IMG/VR virus record: IMGVR_UViG_3300017989_005036
Span: 1 to 64,000 of that record
Length of the DNA stretch: 64,000 bases
Reading direction: 5' to 3' (one strand)
From: a virus
Shown: positions 1 through 6,014 of the stretch, piece after piece
Numbering within the stretch: the stretch's first letter is position 1
Layout of the letters: each line of letters begins with the position of its first letter
Notes under the pieces: generated by a model
The model's input: only the letters and a program-made list of their open reading frames with translations
The model's database searches: none
What the model was told of the DNA's origin: nothing
Program-made: the position numbers and the translations under genes

Positions 1-59
1 CTTTGATTCCAGCAGCAGCGATGGTTTACTGGATGTTTCACCTTTTCCCGGATGACTGA
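1..59 (+). CDS. C-terminal end of an unknown protein (cut by window edge)
   Basis: Only the last 18 codons are visible, in the frame that starts at base 3 and ends with TGA at 57-59. They encode a hydrophobic, aromatic tail that ends in FPDD. The stop overlaps the ATG of the next gene (TGATG), the usual tight coupling in this genome, and this is the main reason to believe the frame is coding. Nothing can be said about function. Confidence 0.5.
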   Translation, partial: LIPAAAMVYWMFHLFPDD

Positions 60-289
60 TGTCAAAAGAAAATTGCGGCGGTCGAATCGTCAAAGAATAC
101 AATGGGTTCTTTCTCCGAGATGACTCGGACATACGAGAGAACGCAAGGATCGAACCAGTCGAAGCTTACAGCCTCTTTCGAGAAGACCCTTATGGTCGAG
201 TTGAGGTTTTCACAGGCTCCGAAGACTGGGCAATTCAACAAGCAGACAAACTTTTTTGGAATTTTGCAAAAATTAGTCTTGCAAAATAA
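59..289 (+). CDS. Hypothetical protein, 76 aa
   Basis: A small charged protein that starts at ATG 59, overlapping the stop of the preceding gene. It reads as one coherent acidic/aromatic frame (key pieces GFFLRDD, EAYSLF and VEVFTGSEDWAI). I do not recognise a family. No signal peptide or membrane segment is visible. It is the last gene before the terminator at 454-487, so it probably ends the transcription unit that enters from the left. Confidence 0.6.
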   Translation: MSKENCGGRIVKEYNGFFLRDDSDIRENARIEPVEAYSLFREDPYGRVEVFTGSEDWAIQQADKLFWNFAKISLAK

Positions 290-362
290 AATGCAGGTAG
301 ATACTATAACATGCTGATCGGAATTTTTCCGGCAGCAAAAGGAAACACACAAATGACTTTTT

Positions 363-430
363 CGTTTAGTTCATCATTACTGTACTTGTATTCCCTTTCA
401 AGGGAACACGATACCGTTATGGACTAAACG
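363..430. other. Non-coding stretch with a closed stem, tRNA-sized
   Basis: The roughly 200 bases between the 76-aa gene and the terminator contain an 8-bp closing stem (363-370 with 423-430) around a 6-bp hairpin (391-396 with 401-406). The enclosed length, 68 nt, is tRNA-like, but there is no T-loop consensus and no anticodon arm. It could be a decayed tRNA or an unrelated RNA structure. A weak open frame (ATG 311 to TAA 427, 38 aa, no ribosome site) runs through it and is not called. Confidence 0.3.
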
Positions 431-453
431 AGCACAGCACCTTACACCGCAAA

Positions 454-487
454 GCTCAGTTGCCATAACGGCAACTGAGCTTTTTTT
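454..487 (+). terminator. Rho-independent terminator
   Basis: A perfect 11-bp stem (454-464 with 470-480), a 5-base loop and a run of seven T. It ends the leftmost transcription unit. Confidence 0.85.
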
Positions 488-495
488 ATTGGTGT

Positions 496-747
496 ATGGA
501 GTTTGCATTGAGAGGGTTAAGACAACACAGAGACATAAGAAAACGCCGAAAAGGTATTCGAAACAAAGGAATTCTTTGGGAATACAACGGTGACGGACGC
601 TGGCCTGAACATTGGGACGGCAAAGATAAAAGACGTTGGAAACGTTGGCGTCGAAGACAACTGAAAAACGATTTGATGGAGAGAATTGATGACAGAGAGG
701 GAAGTGGAACTGGTTGCAACATTAATCAAAATCCACTTGAAGATTGA
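496..747 (+). CDS. Small strongly basic hypothetical protein, 83 aa
   Basis: An open frame from ATG 496 that encodes a protein very rich in Arg, Lys and Trp in its middle part (KRRWKRWRRR), which suggests nucleic acid or membrane binding. No Shine-Dalgarno sequence is visible before the ATG, and the frame overlaps the next gene by 59 bases. The real start may therefore differ, or the frame may not be expressed. Family unknown. Confidence 0.4.
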   Translation: MEFALRGLRQHRDIRKRRKGIRNKGILWEYNGDGRWPEHWDGKDKRRWKRWRRRQLKNDLMERIDDREGSGTGCNINQNPLED

Positions 748-874
748 CTCACTACATGAAGAATCGGCTGTGTCCGAAGAAACAGTAATGAGGTACATTG
801 AGAGCAAGCTGAGTTTTGCTCTGACAGATGAAGACAAAGAACAAATTTTGGATTACATCAAAAAACATGGATGA
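689..874 (+). CDS. Hypothetical helical protein, about 61 aa
   Basis: It starts at ATG 689 (a TTG lies just in front) behind a GGAG-type ribosome site. The product is an acidic, probably all-helical small protein. Its C-terminal half (ALTDEDKEQILDYIKKHG) resembles an amphipathic helix pair. No known family recognised. It sits just before the first tRNA. Confidence 0.55.
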   Translation: MTEREVELVATLIKIHLKIDSLHEESAVSEETVMRYIESKLSFALTDEDKEQILDYIKKHG

Positions 875-915
875 TGAATTTAGAATTGTAACACTTGCTT
901 TATTTTGAATTAAAT

Positions 916-996
916 GGGAGTACTGGGCATTGGCGAGCCCAAGTAGCTGTAACCTACCCGTAGTATGCTGTGGCGGTTCGACTCCGTCTGCTCCCA
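916..996 (+). tRNA. tRNA-Tyr (GTA)
   Basis: The acceptor stem pairs 916-922 with 989-995. The anticodon loop reads CTGTAAC (anticodon GTA), followed by a class II variable arm of about 13 nt and a T arm with TTCGACT. The discriminator is A, and no CCA is encoded. This is one of two Tyr(GTA) genes placed side by side. Confidence 0.85.
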
Positions 997-1026
997 CTTT
1001 GGTCTTTTACAATTTAATGATAATTT

Positions 1027-1108
1027 GGCGGCACTGGGGTGTGGGAACCCACCGAAGCTGTAACCTTCGTGCTCATAGAGATAGGCGGTTCGATTCCGTA
1101 TGTCGCCA
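1027..1108 (+). tRNA. tRNA-Tyr (GTA), second copy
   Basis: The acceptor stem pairs 1027-1033 with 1101-1107, and the anticodon stem CGAAG/CTTCG encloses loop CTGTAAC (GTA). It has a long variable arm, T loop TTCGATT and discriminator A. Its sequence differs clearly from the first copy outside the loop, so this is not a recent duplication. One T-stem pair (49-65) appears mismatched. Confidence 0.8.
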
Positions 1109-1115
1109 CTCAACA

Positions 1116-1163
1116 GACAACCAAAAAAGGTTGTTTGTTGAAAGACAGCCTTTTTTGGTTGTC
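1116..1163. repeat. 15-bp inverted repeat between tRNA genes
   Basis: The arms 1116-1130 and 1149-1163 are perfectly complementary and enclose an 18-nt loop. No T-run follows the second arm, so this is not a standard terminator. It lies between two tRNA genes and may act as a processing or stabilising hairpin in the polycistronic tRNA transcript. Confidence 0.6.
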
Positions 1164-1168
1164 TAAAT

Positions 1169-1315
1169 GGGGGAGTGGTGAAACTCACTACTGCTTTACA
1201 ACCTTGGACAGGCAACTGTCCCATTCATGAAAAGCATACAAACGGCAAACACGACATCCTTGTAAAGATGTTGCCCGAAAGGGCATTGTAGGTTCAAATC
1301 CTACCTCCCCCACCA
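1169..1315 (+). tRNA. tRNA gene interrupted by a 59-nt insertion in the D loop
   Basis: The acceptor strands GGGGGAG (1169-1175) and CTCCCCC (1305-1311) pair perfectly and are followed by encoded ACCA. The T arm (1288-1304, TTCAAAT), a strong variable arm (GCCC-GAAA-GGGC) and an anticodon arm (ACATC/GATGT) are all present. The D arm becomes normal (GTG-AAAC-GGCAAA-CAC, like the neighbouring tRNAs) only if about 59 nt (1185-1243) are removed. The insertion is flanked by AAAC on both sides and contains a 6-bp hairpin with a GCAA loop. The anticodon loop appears to have 8 nt (CTTGTAAA), so identity is uncertain; GTA (Tyr) is the best guess. It may be a pseudogene, a tRNA with an unusual intron, or another tRNA-like RNA. 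Confidence 0.5.
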
Positions 1316-1316
1316 T

Positions 1317-1391
1317 GGAGAGTGAGCTAGTGTGGTCATTCAGCGTCTGTTTGAAGCACAGAAGAAATCGGTTCGATTCCGGTACTCTCCA
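1317..1391 (+). tRNA. tRNA-Phe (GAA)
   Basis: The acceptor arms (1317-1323 and 1384-1390) are perfectly paired. Anticodon stem TCTGT/ACAGA encloses loop TTGAAGC (GAA). The variable loop is short, the T loop is TTCGATT and the discriminator is A. It lies 25 bases upstream of the EF-Tu start codon. Confidence 0.9.
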
Positions 1392-1415
1392 CTACTCACA
1401 GAAAGGAAAGGAACG

Positions 1416-2615
1416 ATGAGTACTCAAGAAAAATTCGATTGTAGTAAGCCACATGTGAATGTGGGAACCATTGGTCATATTGACCATGGCAAAACAACCC
1501 TAACCGCAGCAATACTTGCTGTTCAAGCTGAAAAAGGTTTGGCAACAAGTAAGTCTTACAAAGACATTGCCAAAGGTGGAACATTTCGTGATGAAAGTAA
1601 AACCGTTACGATCATCACTTCACATGTGAATTACGAAACGAACGACAGGCACTATGCACACATCGATTGTCCCGGTCATGCTGACTATGTCAAAAACATG
1701 ATTACTGGGGCAGCACAAATGGACGGAGCTGTTTTGCTGGTATCGGCAGCAGATGGCCCGATGCCTCAAACACGTGAGCATATTTTGTTGGCTCGACAGG
1801 TCGAAGTTCCAGCACTCGTTGTTTTTCTGAATAAGTGCGATCTGGCCGATGAAGAAATGATCGAACTTGTGGAAATGGAGACCCGTGAACTCTTGACTAA
1901 ATACGGGTTTGATGGAGAAAATGTTCCGGTGATTTATGGAAACGCCAAAGGAGCACTGGAAAACCCCAGTGACCCGGAAGCAGCAAAGTGTATCACCGAA
2001 TTGATGGATGCTTTGGACTCCTACATTGGTATTCCTGAGCGTGAAACAGAAAAGCCATTCCTTCTTTCGATTGAAGATGTTCACACCATCGAAGGTCGGG
2101 GAACTGTGGCAACAGGAAAAATTGAGCAAGGTCGTGTTCGTGTTGGCGATGATGTCCAAATCGTTGGCTTGAAAGATGACACCCTCGACACAGTTTGTAC
2201 TGGTGTTGAAATGTTCCATCGTCCTCTGGACGAAGGGCTTGCTGGTCATAATGTTGGAATTTTGCTGAGAGGTGTTAAGAAAGAGGATATTCAGAAAGGC
2301 CAAGTTGTGGCTGCTCCGAAATCCATTCAACCTCACACAAAGTTTCGAGGACGGGTTTATGTGTTGGCGAAAGTTGAAGGTGGAAGACATACACCATTTT
2401 TTGATGGTTATCGACCACAATTCTTTTTCCGCACAACTGATGTAACGGGTTGTGCCAACATGGTTGGCGATGTCGAAATGGCAATGCCCGGTGAGCACGT
2501 TGATCTAGATATCGAACTTGGTAAGCCAGTTGCCATTGAAACTGGCAGCCGATTCGCTATTCGAGAAGGCAGCAAGACCGTTGGTTCTGGTATTGTTGTT
2601 GAAGTGCAGGAATGA
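1416..2615 (+). CDS. tuf: Elongation factor Tu
   Basis: Full-length translational GTPase (399 aa, close to the 393 aa of E. coli EF-Tu) that delivers aminoacyl-tRNA to the ribosome. Visible motifs are the P loop GHIDHGKT (residues 20-27), DCPGH (84-88), NKCD (139-142) and conserved domain II/III stretches ([23 protein letters not shown]). Switch I is unusual: the near-universal RGITI is KTVTI here (62-66), keeping the Mg-binding Thr but losing the Gly-Ile bond. The G5 region has NAK where SAL is usual. The start is ATG 1416 behind GGAAAGGAA; longer in-frame extensions run into tRNA-Phe. It lies inside the tRNA cluster, probably co-transcribed with it, and ends just before a large palindrome. 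Confidence 0.96.
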   Translation: MSTQEKFDCSKPHVNVGTIGHIDHGKTTLTAAILAVQAEKGLATSKSYKDIAKGGTFRDESKTVTIITSHVNYETNDRHYAHIDCPGHADYVKNMITGAAQMDGAVLLVSAADGPMPQTREHILLARQVEVPALVVFLNKCDLADEEMIELVEMETRELLTKYGFDGENVPVIYGNAKGALENPSDPEAAKCITELMDALDSYIGIPERETEKPFLLSIEDVHTIEGRGTVATGKIEQGRVRVGDDVQIVGLKDDTLDTVCTGVEMFHRPLDEGLAGHNVGILLRGVKKEDIQKGQVVAAPKSIQPHTKFRGRVYVLAKVEGGRHTPFFDGYRPQFFFRTTDVTGCANMVGDVEMAMPGEHVDLDIELGKPVAIETGSRFAIREGSKTVGSGIVVEVQE

Positions 2616-2621
2616 ACTAAA

Positions 2622-2657
2622 TGAAAGTGCAACTTTCAATTGAAAGTTGCACTTTCA
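2622..2657. repeat. 36-bp perfect palindrome after tuf
   Basis: The two 18-base halves (2622-2639, 2640-2657) are exact reverse complements, and each half is itself a small inverted repeat around GCA/TGC. As RNA it would fold into a long hairpin. It sits between the EF-Tu stop and tRNA-Leu(CAG), and no T-run follows, so it may be a processing or stability element or a protein binding site. Confidence 0.75.
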
Positions 2658-2661
2658 ATAT

Positions 2662-2738
2662 GGCACAGTACGCAAACGGCAAAGCGACTTGATTCAGAAT
2701 CAAGTGATTGTTTGTGGGTTCGACTCCCACCTGTGCTA
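2662..2738 (+). tRNA. tRNA-Leu (CAG), short variable loop
   Basis: The acceptor stem pairs 2662-2668 with 2731-2737, including G1-U72. Anticodon stem CTTGA/TCAAG encloses loop TTCAGAA (CAG). The T arm is GTGGG-TTCGACT-CCCAC and the discriminator is A. The variable region is only about 9 nt, without the long arm expected for bacterial Leu tRNAs. The D arm (CGC-AAACGGCAAA-GCG) matches Leu(TAG) at 8153. Confidence 0.8.
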
Positions 2739-2775
2739 TTTTGTTACTTTGTTCAAGTAAAAGAAGGTAATCAAA

Positions 2776-2994
2776 ATGAAAAAATGGTTCTGTAAATTTA
2801 TTTGTGATTATTGCGGGAAGGAAGAAATAACAAATGGATTAAAAACTCCTGAGAATTAGAAAACAGCAAATGAATCTTTTGTAGAACATCACAGTGATCT
2901 TGTTGAAAACCAAGAACATCATTCCTGTGATAATTCTGATTGTTTAAAAAGATTCAAAGAACATGTAGAATCGAATAGTCTACAACTTAACTAA
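2776..2994 (+). pseudogene. Zinc-finger-like small gene with an in-frame TAG
   Basis: ATG 2776 opens a frame interrupted by TAG at 2857-2859 (after 27 codons). The same frame then continues without further stops to TAA 2992-2994. The two parts together look like one small zinc-binding protein (CDYC in the first part, HHSCDNSDC in the second). Either it is a decayed gene with an amber mutation or the TAG is read through. No tRNA with anticodon CTA is visible in the window, and TAG is used as a normal stop elsewhere. Confidence 0.45.
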
Positions 2995-3000
2995 AAATAT

Positions 3001-3073
3001 GGCGGCGTAGCCCAACGGCAGAGGCAACGATTTTAAGAGTCGTCCAGTGTGGGTTCGAATCCCACCGTCGCTA
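3001..3073 (+). tRNA. tRNA-Leu (TAA), short variable loop
   Basis: The acceptor stem pairs 3001-3007 with 3066-3072 (G1-U72 again). Anticodon stem ACGAT/GTCGT encloses loop TTTAAGA (TAA). The variable loop is 5 nt, the T arm is GTGGG-TTCGAAT-CCCAC and the discriminator is A. The body is class I although the anticodon reads the Leu codon UUA. Confidence 0.8.
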
Positions 3074-3090
3074 CTTTAAGGCAGGAAAAC

Positions 3091-3216
3091 ATGTCACAAG
3101 AAAAGAAAATTGACGAAAAGGAATTAGAAAAACGCTGTTCTGAAAATGTCGCAGCTCTAAGACGACGTTTGCATAAGAGAATACGACAAATGAGAATAGC
3201 TACAAGAAGAAATTAA
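3091..3216 (+). CDS. Hypothetical basic peptide, 41 aa
   Basis: A short frame from ATG 3091, preceded by GGCAGG, to TAA 3214-3216, lying exactly between two tRNA genes. The N-terminal half is Glu/Lys-rich and the C-terminal half is Arg-rich (LRRRLHKRIRQMR), so it could bind nucleic acid. No family recognised. Its fit between the tRNAs supports a real gene. Confidence 0.45.
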   Translation: MSQEKKIDEKELEKRCSENVAALRRRLHKRIRQMRIATRRN

Positions 3217-3220
3217 ACAT

Positions 3221-3304
3221 GTCCGAGTGCTGGAACTGGTAGACAGGTGCGGTTGAGGGCCGCATGCCTTAAATGGCGTAGGGGTTCGACTCCCCTCTCG
3301 GATA
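3221..3304 (+). tRNA. tRNA-Leu (GAG)
   Basis: The acceptor stem pairs 3221-3227 with 3297-3303 (G1-U72). Anticodon stem TGCGG/CCGCA encloses loop TTGAGGG (GAG). It has a genuine class II variable arm, T loop TTCGACT and discriminator A. Confidence 0.88.
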
Positions 3305-3349
3305 CTTAATTGGATCAGTTGTTTCTCGGTTGAGAAATTGGAGCAAAAG

Positions 3350-3511
3350 ATGCGTGAAAATGGTTTGTATTGGGTTGAAATACATAAAGAATGGACGATA
3401 GGTGATTTTGATTCCAATATGAACAGTTGGCTTATCGTTGGAAGTGATGAGTCATTTAAAGACGAAGATTTTGATACAATAGGGAAACAGATCAAACAGG
3501 ATGTTGAATGA
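3350..3511 (+). CDS. Hypothetical protein, 53 aa
   Basis: A small gene from ATG 3350 with a GGAG ribosome site 5-8 bases upstream, ending at TGA 3509-3511. The product is acidic with several Trp residues (LYWVEIHKEW, SWLIVGSDE). It looks like a soluble small domain, but I do not recognise it. Confidence 0.55.
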   Translation: MRENGLYWVEIHKEWTIGDFDSNMNSWLIVGSDESFKDEDFDTIGKQIKQDVE

Positions 3512-3535
3512 TCCAAATTATTTATGGAGGTTGAT

Positions 3536-3802
3536 GTGACTGTAAATTACTACAAACAATGCACACTGAGGAAAACATTAAATCCAACCACAACAAGAAC
3601 TCAAGTTGCTTGGATTCCTGAAAAGTATGCATCTGAAGGCAAAGTAATCAAAATCAGAAATGAAGATGATCAATGGGATGATGGTTGGGTTGTGCTTAGC
3701 AACGGTGACACAAAAAGAAGTGAAAAACAACTTCCAGACTATCATGCGATGATTAAAGGTCACAGGAAAAAGACCGGAGATGCATTGCCAAAGAATCAAT
3801 AA
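3536..3802 (+). CDS. Hypothetical protein, about 88 aa
   Basis: The frame begins at ATG 3524, but GTG 3536 follows a GGAGG sequence at good spacing and is the preferred start. The product has a basic N-terminus with Thr repeats, then a WIPEKYA segment and WDDGWVVLSNGD. This compact beta-rich piece resembles small SH3-like regions found in phage proteins. Function unknown. It is followed by AAGGAG and the zinc-ribbon gene, so the two are probably co-translated. Confidence 0.6.
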   Translation: MTVNYYKQCTLRKTLNPTTTRTQVAWIPEKYASEGKVIKIRNEDDQWDDGWVVLSNGDTKRSEKQLPDYHAMIKGHRKKTGDALPKNQ

Positions 3803-3814
3803 AGGAGTAAAACA

Positions 3815-4027
3815 ATGTTTGGAATGCATGTTCCAGACCCAATAGAACGAGGTGAAATACGGGCCGAAAGTTGGTATTTCGACAATGTAAAAAACGGGGT
3901 TGCTACATGTGTTTGTGGCAAGCAATTCAAACTTGATGAGGGAGACTTTGTTTCCCCAGACCCATACGCACCCCCTGTTTGTCCTGATTGTTTTCAAGAA
4001 TGGTTTGACTCAATTCAAAAGGAATGA
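3815..4027 (+). CDS. Small zinc-ribbon protein, 70 aa
   Basis: It starts at ATG 3815 behind AAAGGAG. It contains two Cys pairs (CVCG at about 32-35 and CPDC at about 56-59) in the arrangement of a zinc ribbon. The partner is unknown; such proteins in phages often bind nucleic acid or modify transcription. The stop (TGA 4025-4027) is immediately followed by the next gene. Confidence 0.65.
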   Translation: MFGMHVPDPIERGEIRAESWYFDNVKNGVATCVCGKQFKLDEGDFVSPDPYAPPVCPDCFQEWFDSIQKE

Positions 4028-4028
4028 C

Positions 4029-4313
4029 ATGTCTGTTCAATGTAAGTACGAATTAACTTTGAGGGCAAAAACAAGAGATATCACCGAAGAGGCTGGTGAA
4101 ATCGAAGACAACATCAACTCTTTCATGAAGAACATGGGATTTCAGGAAGAAATTACAATTGCCACAGACATCCCTTTGATGATGACAACCGACAGATTAT
4201 TGACAGAAAAAGAGCAACAAGAAGTCATTAACATGATGAACAAAACTCTTGTTGATCAAGGAAAAGAAAAGATGGAATGCTGCAACATTCGTTTGATGGA
4301 AGCAGCGAGATAA
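4029..4313 (+). CDS. Hypothetical protein, 94 aa
   Basis: ATG 4029 lies one base after the preceding stop. The protein is acidic in the first half, with a Met-rich middle (MMTTDRLLTEKEQQ), and ends with ECCNIRLMEAAR. It probably forms a helical ferredoxin-like small domain; no family recognised. Its stop TAA overlaps the next start (TAATG), so these genes form one operon. Confidence 0.6.
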   Translation: MSVQCKYELTLRAKTRDITEEAGEIEDNINSFMKNMGFQEEITIATDIPLMMTTDRLLTEKEQQEVINMMNKTLVDQGKEKMECCNIRLMEAAR

Positions 4314-4558
4314 TGAGCATTATGCCAGAACACCATAGAAGGTACGCTGTTGCTTGGAGTTTATACAAAGACGATTCACTAAGCGAACAGTCAAAATTAC
4401 TTCTTGAGCGTGAAATGGATGATGCACAAAACTATTTTAACTGGGACGAGTTTCAAGAATTCAAATTAACACTTCCGGGTTTTATGGAACATTGGGATGG
4501 AATGAAAGAGGAAGTATTATCTGAATTAGAAAAGCGTTTTGGTGATTTGGCGGTGTAA
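4313..4558 (+). CDS. Hypothetical protein, 81 aa, ends inside tRNA-Leu
   Basis: ATG 4313 overlaps the previous stop. The product is helical and acidic (LSEQSKLLLEREMDDAQ, LSELEKRFGDLAV). Its last codons and its TAA (4556-4558) lie inside the 5' part of tRNA-Leu(CAA), so tRNA processing would cut the mRNA at the stop codon. Function unknown. Confidence 0.6.
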   Translation: MSIMPEHHRRYAVAWSLYKDDSLSEQSKLLLEREMDDAQNYFNWDEFQEFKLTLPGFMEHWDGMKEEVLSELEKRFGDLAV

Positions 4559-4654
4559 GTGGAATTGGCATACCTGACTGGCTCAAGCCCAGTTGATGCG
4601 ATTAAATCTGAAACATGGTTTTGGTCGTTGCGGTTTCGAAAGCCGTCATCGCCA
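4549..4654 (+). tRNA. tRNA-Leu (CAA) with an exceptionally long variable arm
   Basis: The acceptor stem pairs 4549-4555 with 4647-4653. Anticodon stem ACTGG/CCAGT encloses loop CTCAAGC (CAA). The T loop is TTCGAAA and the discriminator is A. The region between anticodon and T arms is about 36 nt and can form a long stem with several G-U pairs; ordinary class II arms have 10-24 nt. This is one of two Leu(CAA) genes (the other is at 7565). Total length is 106 nt. Confidence 0.7.
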
Positions 4655-4677
4655 CTTTTAAAGGGTTTTTAAAACCA

Positions 4678-4824
4678 ATGAACAACACAAACAACATAGC
4701 GGCATGGATTGTCGGCATAGTGGTATTTGGGGGATTTTTCTTGGTGATTCTATTTTCCCATATTGCTGATATGAAAGAAGAACGAAGAAAAAGAGAGAAA
4801 GAACAAAAACTTATTGAACATTGA
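4678..4824 (+). CDS. Small single-span membrane protein, 48 aa
   Basis: It starts at ATG 4678 just after tRNA-Leu. After a short polar N-terminus comes a hydrophobic helix (about residues 8-28), then a strongly charged tail (KEERRKREKEQK). It is probably an inner-membrane peptide with a cytoplasmic coiled tail. Function unknown. Confidence 0.5.
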   Translation: MNNTNNIAAWIVGIVVFGGFFLVILFSHIADMKEERRKREKEQKLIEH

Positions 4825-4835
4825 CATTTGATGAT

Positions 4836-4908
4836 CTGGCGGGGTGGGAAGACACCCGGTTAGTTGGCCTGATCAACTGTAAATCTAACGTTGTCGAAAC
4901 GAACGCCA
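4836..4908 (+). other. tRNA-like remnant
   Basis: The segment is closed by TGGCG (4837-4841 region) with CGCCA (4904-4908). It contains a D-arm-like hairpin (GGGT/ACCC), a hairpin AGTTG/CAACT and a second possible anticodon stem GTTAG/CTAAC, but the acceptor and T arms are incomplete. I could not fit a regular tRNA. It may be a decayed Tyr-like gene or an RNA with another role. Confidence 0.3.
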
Positions 4909-4948
4909 TTTGGCGAAGAGGATTAGAGGTGGTCATCAAATGTCTTTT

Positions 4949-5033
4949 GGAAATGATCCGGCTGGATGAGGAGCCTGTTTTGAACACAGGTGGGCTGAAA
5001 TACGCCTTTTGGGTTCGAGTCCCAACGTTTCCG
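4949..5033 (+). tRNA. tRNA-Ser (TGA)
   Basis: The acceptor stem pairs 4949-4955 with 5026-5032. Anticodon stem CCTGT/ACAGG encloses loop TTTGAAC (TGA). It has a class II variable arm, T arm TTGGG-TTCGAGT-CCCAA and discriminator G, as expected for Ser. Confidence 0.88.
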
Positions 5034-5043
5034 CTTGAATTAC

Positions 5044-5132
5044 GGAAGAGCAAGCCGATTGGCGACGGCACCCGCCTCGAAAGCGGGCGAGCATGGTGAC
5101 ATGCCTTGGGGATTCAACTTCCTTCTCTTCCG
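5044..5132 (+). tRNA. tRNA-Ser (CGA)
   Basis: The acceptor stem pairs 5044-5050 with 5125-5131. Anticodon stem CCCGC/GCGGG encloses loop CTCGAAA (CGA). It has a long variable arm, T loop TTCAACT and discriminator G. Confidence 0.88.
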
Positions 5133-5134
5133 CT

Positions 5135-5207
5135 AGGTGGTCCCTTCGGGGTGGACCGAACGAGAGGTTACCGGGTCAGGTCGGAAACGAAGCAGCCCAG
5201 CCTCTTT
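5135..5207 (+). ncRNA. ffs: Signal recognition particle RNA (4.5S-type, short)
   Basis: The segment at about 5172-5198 carries the SRP domain IV signature: GGTCAGGT on the 5' side, a C-G-closed GAAA tetraloop and AAGCAGCC on the 3' side, matching the symmetric and asymmetric loops that bind Ffh. An outer stem (AGAGG with CCTCT) extends it. A separate 5' hairpin built on CCC-TTCG-GGG precedes it. The RNA lies between tRNA-Ser(CGA) and tRNA-Ser(GGA), so its ends are probably made by tRNA processing. At about 73 nt it is shorter than E. coli 4.5S RNA (114 nt). The exact ends are inferred. Confidence 0.85.
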
Positions 5208-5212
5208 ATTAC

Positions 5213-5297
5213 AGAGGGTAAGCGAATTGGTTAGCAGCCTCGTTGGAACCGAGGTGCCCTGAAATACGGGTTGCGGGTTCAAGCCCCGTGCCCTCTG
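5213..5297 (+). tRNA. tRNA-Ser (GGA)
   Basis: The acceptor stem pairs 5213-5219 with 5290-5296. Anticodon stem CCTCG/CGAGG encloses loop TTGGAAC (GGA). It has a long variable arm, T arm GCGGG-TTCAAGC-CCCGT and discriminator G. Confidence 0.88.
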
Positions 5298-5299
5298 CT

Positions 5300-5506
5300 A
5301 TGAAAAAATTGAAATCAATTTTATTAACAGAACAAGATGTTGAAAATTACAAACCAGTTATTGGGTCACAAATCGATGTAATTCTCGTACCTGAATCGTG
5401 TCGAGATACATTTTTTAAATCCAAAGCGTTCATGGCATTGTGGCCATGTGTTTGTAATTCTCCTGATAAACATGTTTTGTTCTATCAAAACTTCCAGAAA
5501 CAGTGA
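5300..5506 (+). CDS. Hypothetical protein, 68 aa
   Basis: ATG 5300 begins three bases after tRNA-Ser(GGA). The product has a basic start, a hydrophobic strand (SQIDVILVPES) and a C-terminal part with CVC and aromatic residues. It looks like a small alpha/beta domain; no family recognised. No clear ribosome site is visible since the tRNA occupies the upstream region. Confidence 0.5.
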   Translation: MKKLKSILLTEQDVENYKPVIGSQIDVILVPESCRDTFFKSKAFMALWPCVCNSPDKHVLFYQNFQKQ

Positions 5507-5565
5507 AAAAACATCGATCTGACTCGTATCAAGGACGAGCATCAACTTTTTTCAAGGAGAAAGAC

Positions 5566-6000
5566 ATGAAAGTGCGAGTTTGGAATGGTGATCAAAGTGA
5601 ATGTCTTGGAATTGGCGATTATGATGAAGATGTAGCTGTGTATTTTATTCACATGCCTGATGGCAGTCTTCGCTCTATATCAAATGCAGAGCAAGAGCCT
5701 ACACCAGACATGATTCCTGAAGGTGCACAGGTCATCAAATCAGACGACAATCCAAAGATTGTTTTGGAAAACGGCGAGGTTGTTTATGGTTGCCAGACTT
5801 GGTGGCATCCTCTCGAAAGAGAAGCTGAAATCATAAATAAACTTGCAGAAGTTGTTAATGAACAAACCATTCCAGAATGGCTTGAAAAGCCGAATGAATC
5901 TTTCAGTGGAAGAAAGCCTCAAGAGCTTCTTGAAAAAGGTGAATTCAGTCCATTTCTGGCAATGATTTATCAACTGAGAAGCGGAGAGCCCAGTTCGTAA
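5566..6000 (+). CDS. Hypothetical protein, 144 aa
   Basis: ATG 5566 follows AAGGAGAAAGAC, a strong ribosome site; an in-frame GTG at 5503 would add 21 residues but has none. The product has a beta-rich N-terminal half (MKVRVWNGDQ, VAVYFIHMPDGSLRSI) and a helical acidic C-terminal half with two Trp pairs. Family unknown. It is followed closely by a tiny leader frame and the next gene. Confidence 0.6.
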   Translation: MKVRVWNGDQSECLGIGDYDEDVAVYFIHMPDGSLRSISNAEQEPTPDMIPEGAQVIKSDDNPKIVLENGEVVYGCQTWWHPLEREAEIINKLAEVVNEQTIPEWLEKPNESFSGRKPQELLEKGEFSPFLAMIYQLRSGEPSS

Positions 6001-6014
6001 AAGGAGAAAACAAC

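Noticed and set aside
1169-1315. tmRNA interpretation of the interrupted tRNA (a short frame ATG AAA AGC ... TTG TAA lies inside)
   Set aside because: It is too short, lacks the usual sequence before the resume codon and the pseudoknots, and the tRNA-with-insertion model explains all arms.
1332-1415. In-frame N-terminal extension of EF-Tu
   Set aside because: The extension is encoded by tRNA-Phe; ATG 1416 has a good ribosome site and matches the known EF-Tu N-terminus.
1620-2498. Long minus-strand open frame opposite the EF-Tu gene
   Set aside because: It is antisense to a highly conserved gene, rich in His/Cys/Phe typical of reverse-frame translation, and has no ribosome site.
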